Source: Candidatus Solibacter sp. (GTDB lineage: Bacteria; Acidobacteriota; Terriglobia; Bryobacterales; Bryobacteraceae). Taken from it: a DNA stretch of 7,850 nt. The notes under the pieces are model-generated. The model was not told the DNA's origin and did no database searches. It was given only the letters and a program-made list of their open reading frames with translations. Numbering within the stretch: the stretch's first letter is position 1; every line of letters begins with the position of its first letter. The translations under genes were made by a program, and so were the position numbers. The stretch covers positions 1-7,850 of the forward strand of contig JAPKZC010000493.1 in the NCBI GenBank assembly GCA_026394025.1, written 5' to 3'. Shown piece by piece: positions 6,732 to 7,850 of this stretch.

Positions 6732-7352
6732 TTACCTGTATTTTCTCAGGACGGCCAGCAGCCTCCCCTGAATCTGAACATCCCTGGCAGGTACCAATAT
6801 CGGTTTGATCGTTGTGTTGGCGGGCTGTAGACGCACCATGTCTCCTGCCTCGCGATAGAAACGCTTCAGCGTGGCATCGCTGCCGGCCACCAACGCCACC
6901 ACGATATCGCCGTCCCGTGCCTGCGTGACCCGTTCGAGCAAGATCATATCGCCGTCGCAGATATGGTCGTCGATCATCGAGTTGCCTCGCACTTCCAGTG
7001 CGTATGTGTCGCCGTGACCGGCGAAATCCGCGAAGTGCAACACCTCGCGCTGCTCCACCGCTTCCAGCGGCGCACCCGCCGCGATCCGCCCCAGCAGCGG
7101 AATCTCCGTGACCGTTTTCGGACGCCGCTGCTCCTGCACGTACTTCGGCGTCAGTTCCAGCGACCGGCTCTGGTTGAACCCGCGCTTGAGGTAGTTCTTG
7201 CCCTCCAGCACCGATATATGCTTGTGCACCGTGGCCAGCGACGCCAGTTCGAGCCCCCGTGCGATCTCTTCAAAGCTCGGGCAGTAGCCGTTTTCGTCTA
7301 CGAAATTGGCGATGAAATCCAGCACCTGCTTTTGCCGCTTCGTCAGTGCCAT
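6732..7352 (-). CDS. lexA: LexA, self-cleaving SOS repressor
   Basis: LexA represses DNA-damage genes and is inactivated by RecA-stimulated autocleavage. The 206 residues are the normal length. A winged-helix DNA-binding domain (about 1-68) begins LTKRQKQVLDFIANFV and includes GYCPSFEEIARGLELAS, with LATVHKHISVLEGKNYL as the recognition region. A linker follows, then the peptidase S24 domain. The scissile bond is Ala92-Gly93 in GRIAAGAPLEA; the catalytic serine is S125 (GNSMIDDHI) and lysine K163 (ATLKRFYRE), with spacing matching E. coli A84-G85/S119/K156. ATG 7352 has a strong GAGGAG 5 nt upstream (7358-7363). It is convergent with the DUF2934 gene and apparently monocistronic. LexA usually represses its own gene; a candidate operator lies in the promoter described separately. 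The gene is intact. Confidence 0.96.
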   Translation of the reverse strand: MALTKRQKQVLDFIANFVDENGYCPSFEEIARGLELASLATVHKHISVLEGKNYLKRGFNQSRSLELTPKYVQEQRRPKTVTEIPLLGRIAAGAPLEAVEQREVLHFADFAGHGDTYALEVRGNSMIDDHICDGDMILLERVTQARDGDIVVALVAGSDATLKRFYREAGDMVRLQPANTTIKPILVPARDVQIQGRLLAVLRKYR

Positions 7353-7369
7353 CGAAACTCCTCACTATT

Positions 7370-7398
7370 ATTGTGGGCGAACAAAAAGTGAAAATCAA
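7370..7398 (-). promoter_or_regulatory. Candidate lexA promoter with possible LexA operator
   Basis: On the minus strand, TTGATT (7393-7398) and CACAAT (7370-7375) are separated by exactly 17 nt, each matching 4 of 6 sigma-70 consensus bases. Transcription from here would give a very short leader before the GAGGAG ribosome site. Between the boxes lies a half-site pair, TTTC-N7-GTTC on this strand (GAAC-N7-GAAA at 7379-7393 on plus), close to the GTTC-N7-GTTC direct-repeat operator of alphaproteobacterial LexA. No CTGT-N8-ACAG or GAAC-N4-GTTC palindrome is present. The assignment is an inference. Confidence 0.45.
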
Positions 7399-7755
7399 GC
7401 GAAATCCAATCCCGAGTCCGAATGACAAAACGCAGCCGCCGAGCGTTTCCGCGCCGCGCCGGCACTCCGCATCCGGTCGGATGGCGGGCACACCGTGGCA
7501 AGCCGCAAGGTCTCCCCGGCGGTGTCTGCCGGCAGCGGAAAGCAACTCCGTCCGCGAAGCGGAACGTACATGTGGGGCAGTCGCCCTAGTGGCGTCTCCA
7601 CACCGCGTCACTCAGTTCCAGCAGGTAGTCCGTGGCCGGAAACCCGGCCTTTCGATAGGCCGGATTGCACCGCTGCCATACGCAGTTGGCGGAGTTGTTT
7701 CGGGTCGCCGCACTAGAGTCCTTGTCCAAAGAATTGTAATTCGAATGCGTCAAGT
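7399..7755. other. No convincing gene; hairpin-rich spacer upstream of lexA
   Basis: Open frames of 60-113 codons exist on both strands, but none has a recognisable domain, a ribosome site or plausible composition. The stretch contains several short inverted repeats: CATCCG-GT-CGGATG (7470-7483), CCGGC-N7-GCCGG (7516-7532), TCCGC-GAA-GCGGA (7551-7563), a three-part CCGGCC/GGCCGG element (7634-7663) and GAATT-GT-AATTC (7731-7742). It could be a structured leader, the decayed remnant of a gene, or an ordinary spacer. Confidence 0.5.
7634..7663. repeat. Three-part inverted repeat with two exclusive hairpins
   Basis: GGCCGG (7634-7639), CCGGCC (7644-7649) and GGCCGG (7658-7663) are separated by loops AAAC and TTTCGATA. 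The middle arm can pair with either outer arm, so only one of two 6-bp GC-only hairpins can form at a time. No T-run follows on either strand. It may be REP-like, or chance in GC-rich DNA. Confidence 0.5.
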
Positions 7756-7848
7756 TTAGGCAGTTAAGCGCTGCTCCTCGCAACATGCGTCGATTTCCGA
7801 TTTCAGCCGGTCGAATGCGGTCCGCAGCGCAGATTTGATTGGCGGTCC
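7756..7848 (-). CDS. Possible C-terminal end of an unknown gene
   Basis: A frame open to the right edge encodes 30 residues and ends in TAA at 7756-7758, followed two codons later by TGA. It reads PPIKSALRTAFDRLK, then SEIDACCEEQRLTA, an amphipathic, charged helical pattern more protein-like than the other two frames. I do not recognise the family. It is on the same strand as lexA and about 400 nt upstream of it, so unlikely to share its leader. An overlapping alternative frame (7786-7586) has a composition less like protein and no ribosome site. The fragment is too short for certainty. Confidence 0.4.
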   Translation of the reverse strand, partial: GPPIKSALRTAFDRLKSEIDACCEEQRLTA

Positions 7849-7850
7849 CT

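Noticed and set aside
6716..6740. Terminator between the DUF2934 gene and lexA
   Set aside because: Only a 4-bp imperfect stem and no T-run.
7395..7601. Minus-strand frame with MYVPLRGRSCF, slightly like the start of a DnaE2 PHP domain
   Set aside because: The resemblance stops after about ten residues and the frame ends in the lexA promoter; probably chance.
7715..7755. TTGACG on the minus strand as a promoter -35
   Set aside because: No acceptable -10 box at 16-18 nt spacing.
7586..7786. Minus-strand 66-codon open frame upstream of lexA
   Set aside because: No ribosome site or domain, and it overlaps the more protein-like frame ending at 7756.

Overview
The window is GC-rich, gene-dense bacterial chromosome. 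The DUF2934 protein, the LexA type, the coding style and the gene neighbourhood suggest an acidobacterium of the Solibacter/Bryobacter kind. This is an inference from family resemblance, with no database search behind it.

Layout, left to right. At the left edge, plus strand, lie the C-terminus of a MoxR-type AAA+ ATPase (to 203) and a divergent YchF-like/DUF933 P-loop protein (219-1292). Converging on these from the right is a tightly packed minus-strand operon read from 6222 down to about 1030: nfeD (membrane ClpP-class protease), an SPFH/slipin gene, a SPOR-domain membrane protein, lipA (lipoyl synthase) and lnt (apolipoprotein N-acyltransferase). Every junction in it is an overlap or near-contact of stop and start, so the genes are probably co-transcribed and translationally coupled. 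A 195-nt AT-richer divergent spacer (6223-6417) separates the operon from a small plus-strand DUF2934 gene (6418-6723). That gene converges on lexA (7352-6732, minus) with only 8 nt between the stops. Upstream of lexA, 7399-7755 has no convincing gene but several short inverted repeats. A possible C-terminus of another minus-strand gene runs off the right edge.

How the genes fit together. The operon is a cell-envelope unit. NfeD and slipin are a known protease/membrane-scaffold pair, Lnt completes lipoprotein maturation, the SPOR protein is a one-pass peptidoglycan-binding protein, and LipA makes the lipoyl cofactor. LexA is an ordinary self-cleaving SOS repressor.

The most striking feature is damage. 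nfeD and lipA each carry one clean out-of-frame internal deletion (roughly 38 and 82 nt, estimated from remembered family sequences), with intact, well-conserved coding on both sides. The third gene, lnt, lacks its family's last transmembrane helix, and its frame runs on through a hairpin and 264 nt of antisense ychF-like sequence. Either these are very recent pseudogenes or the assembly has lost short segments here. I see no CRISPR array, transposon, tRNA or rRNA, and no clear novel defence or metabolic system.
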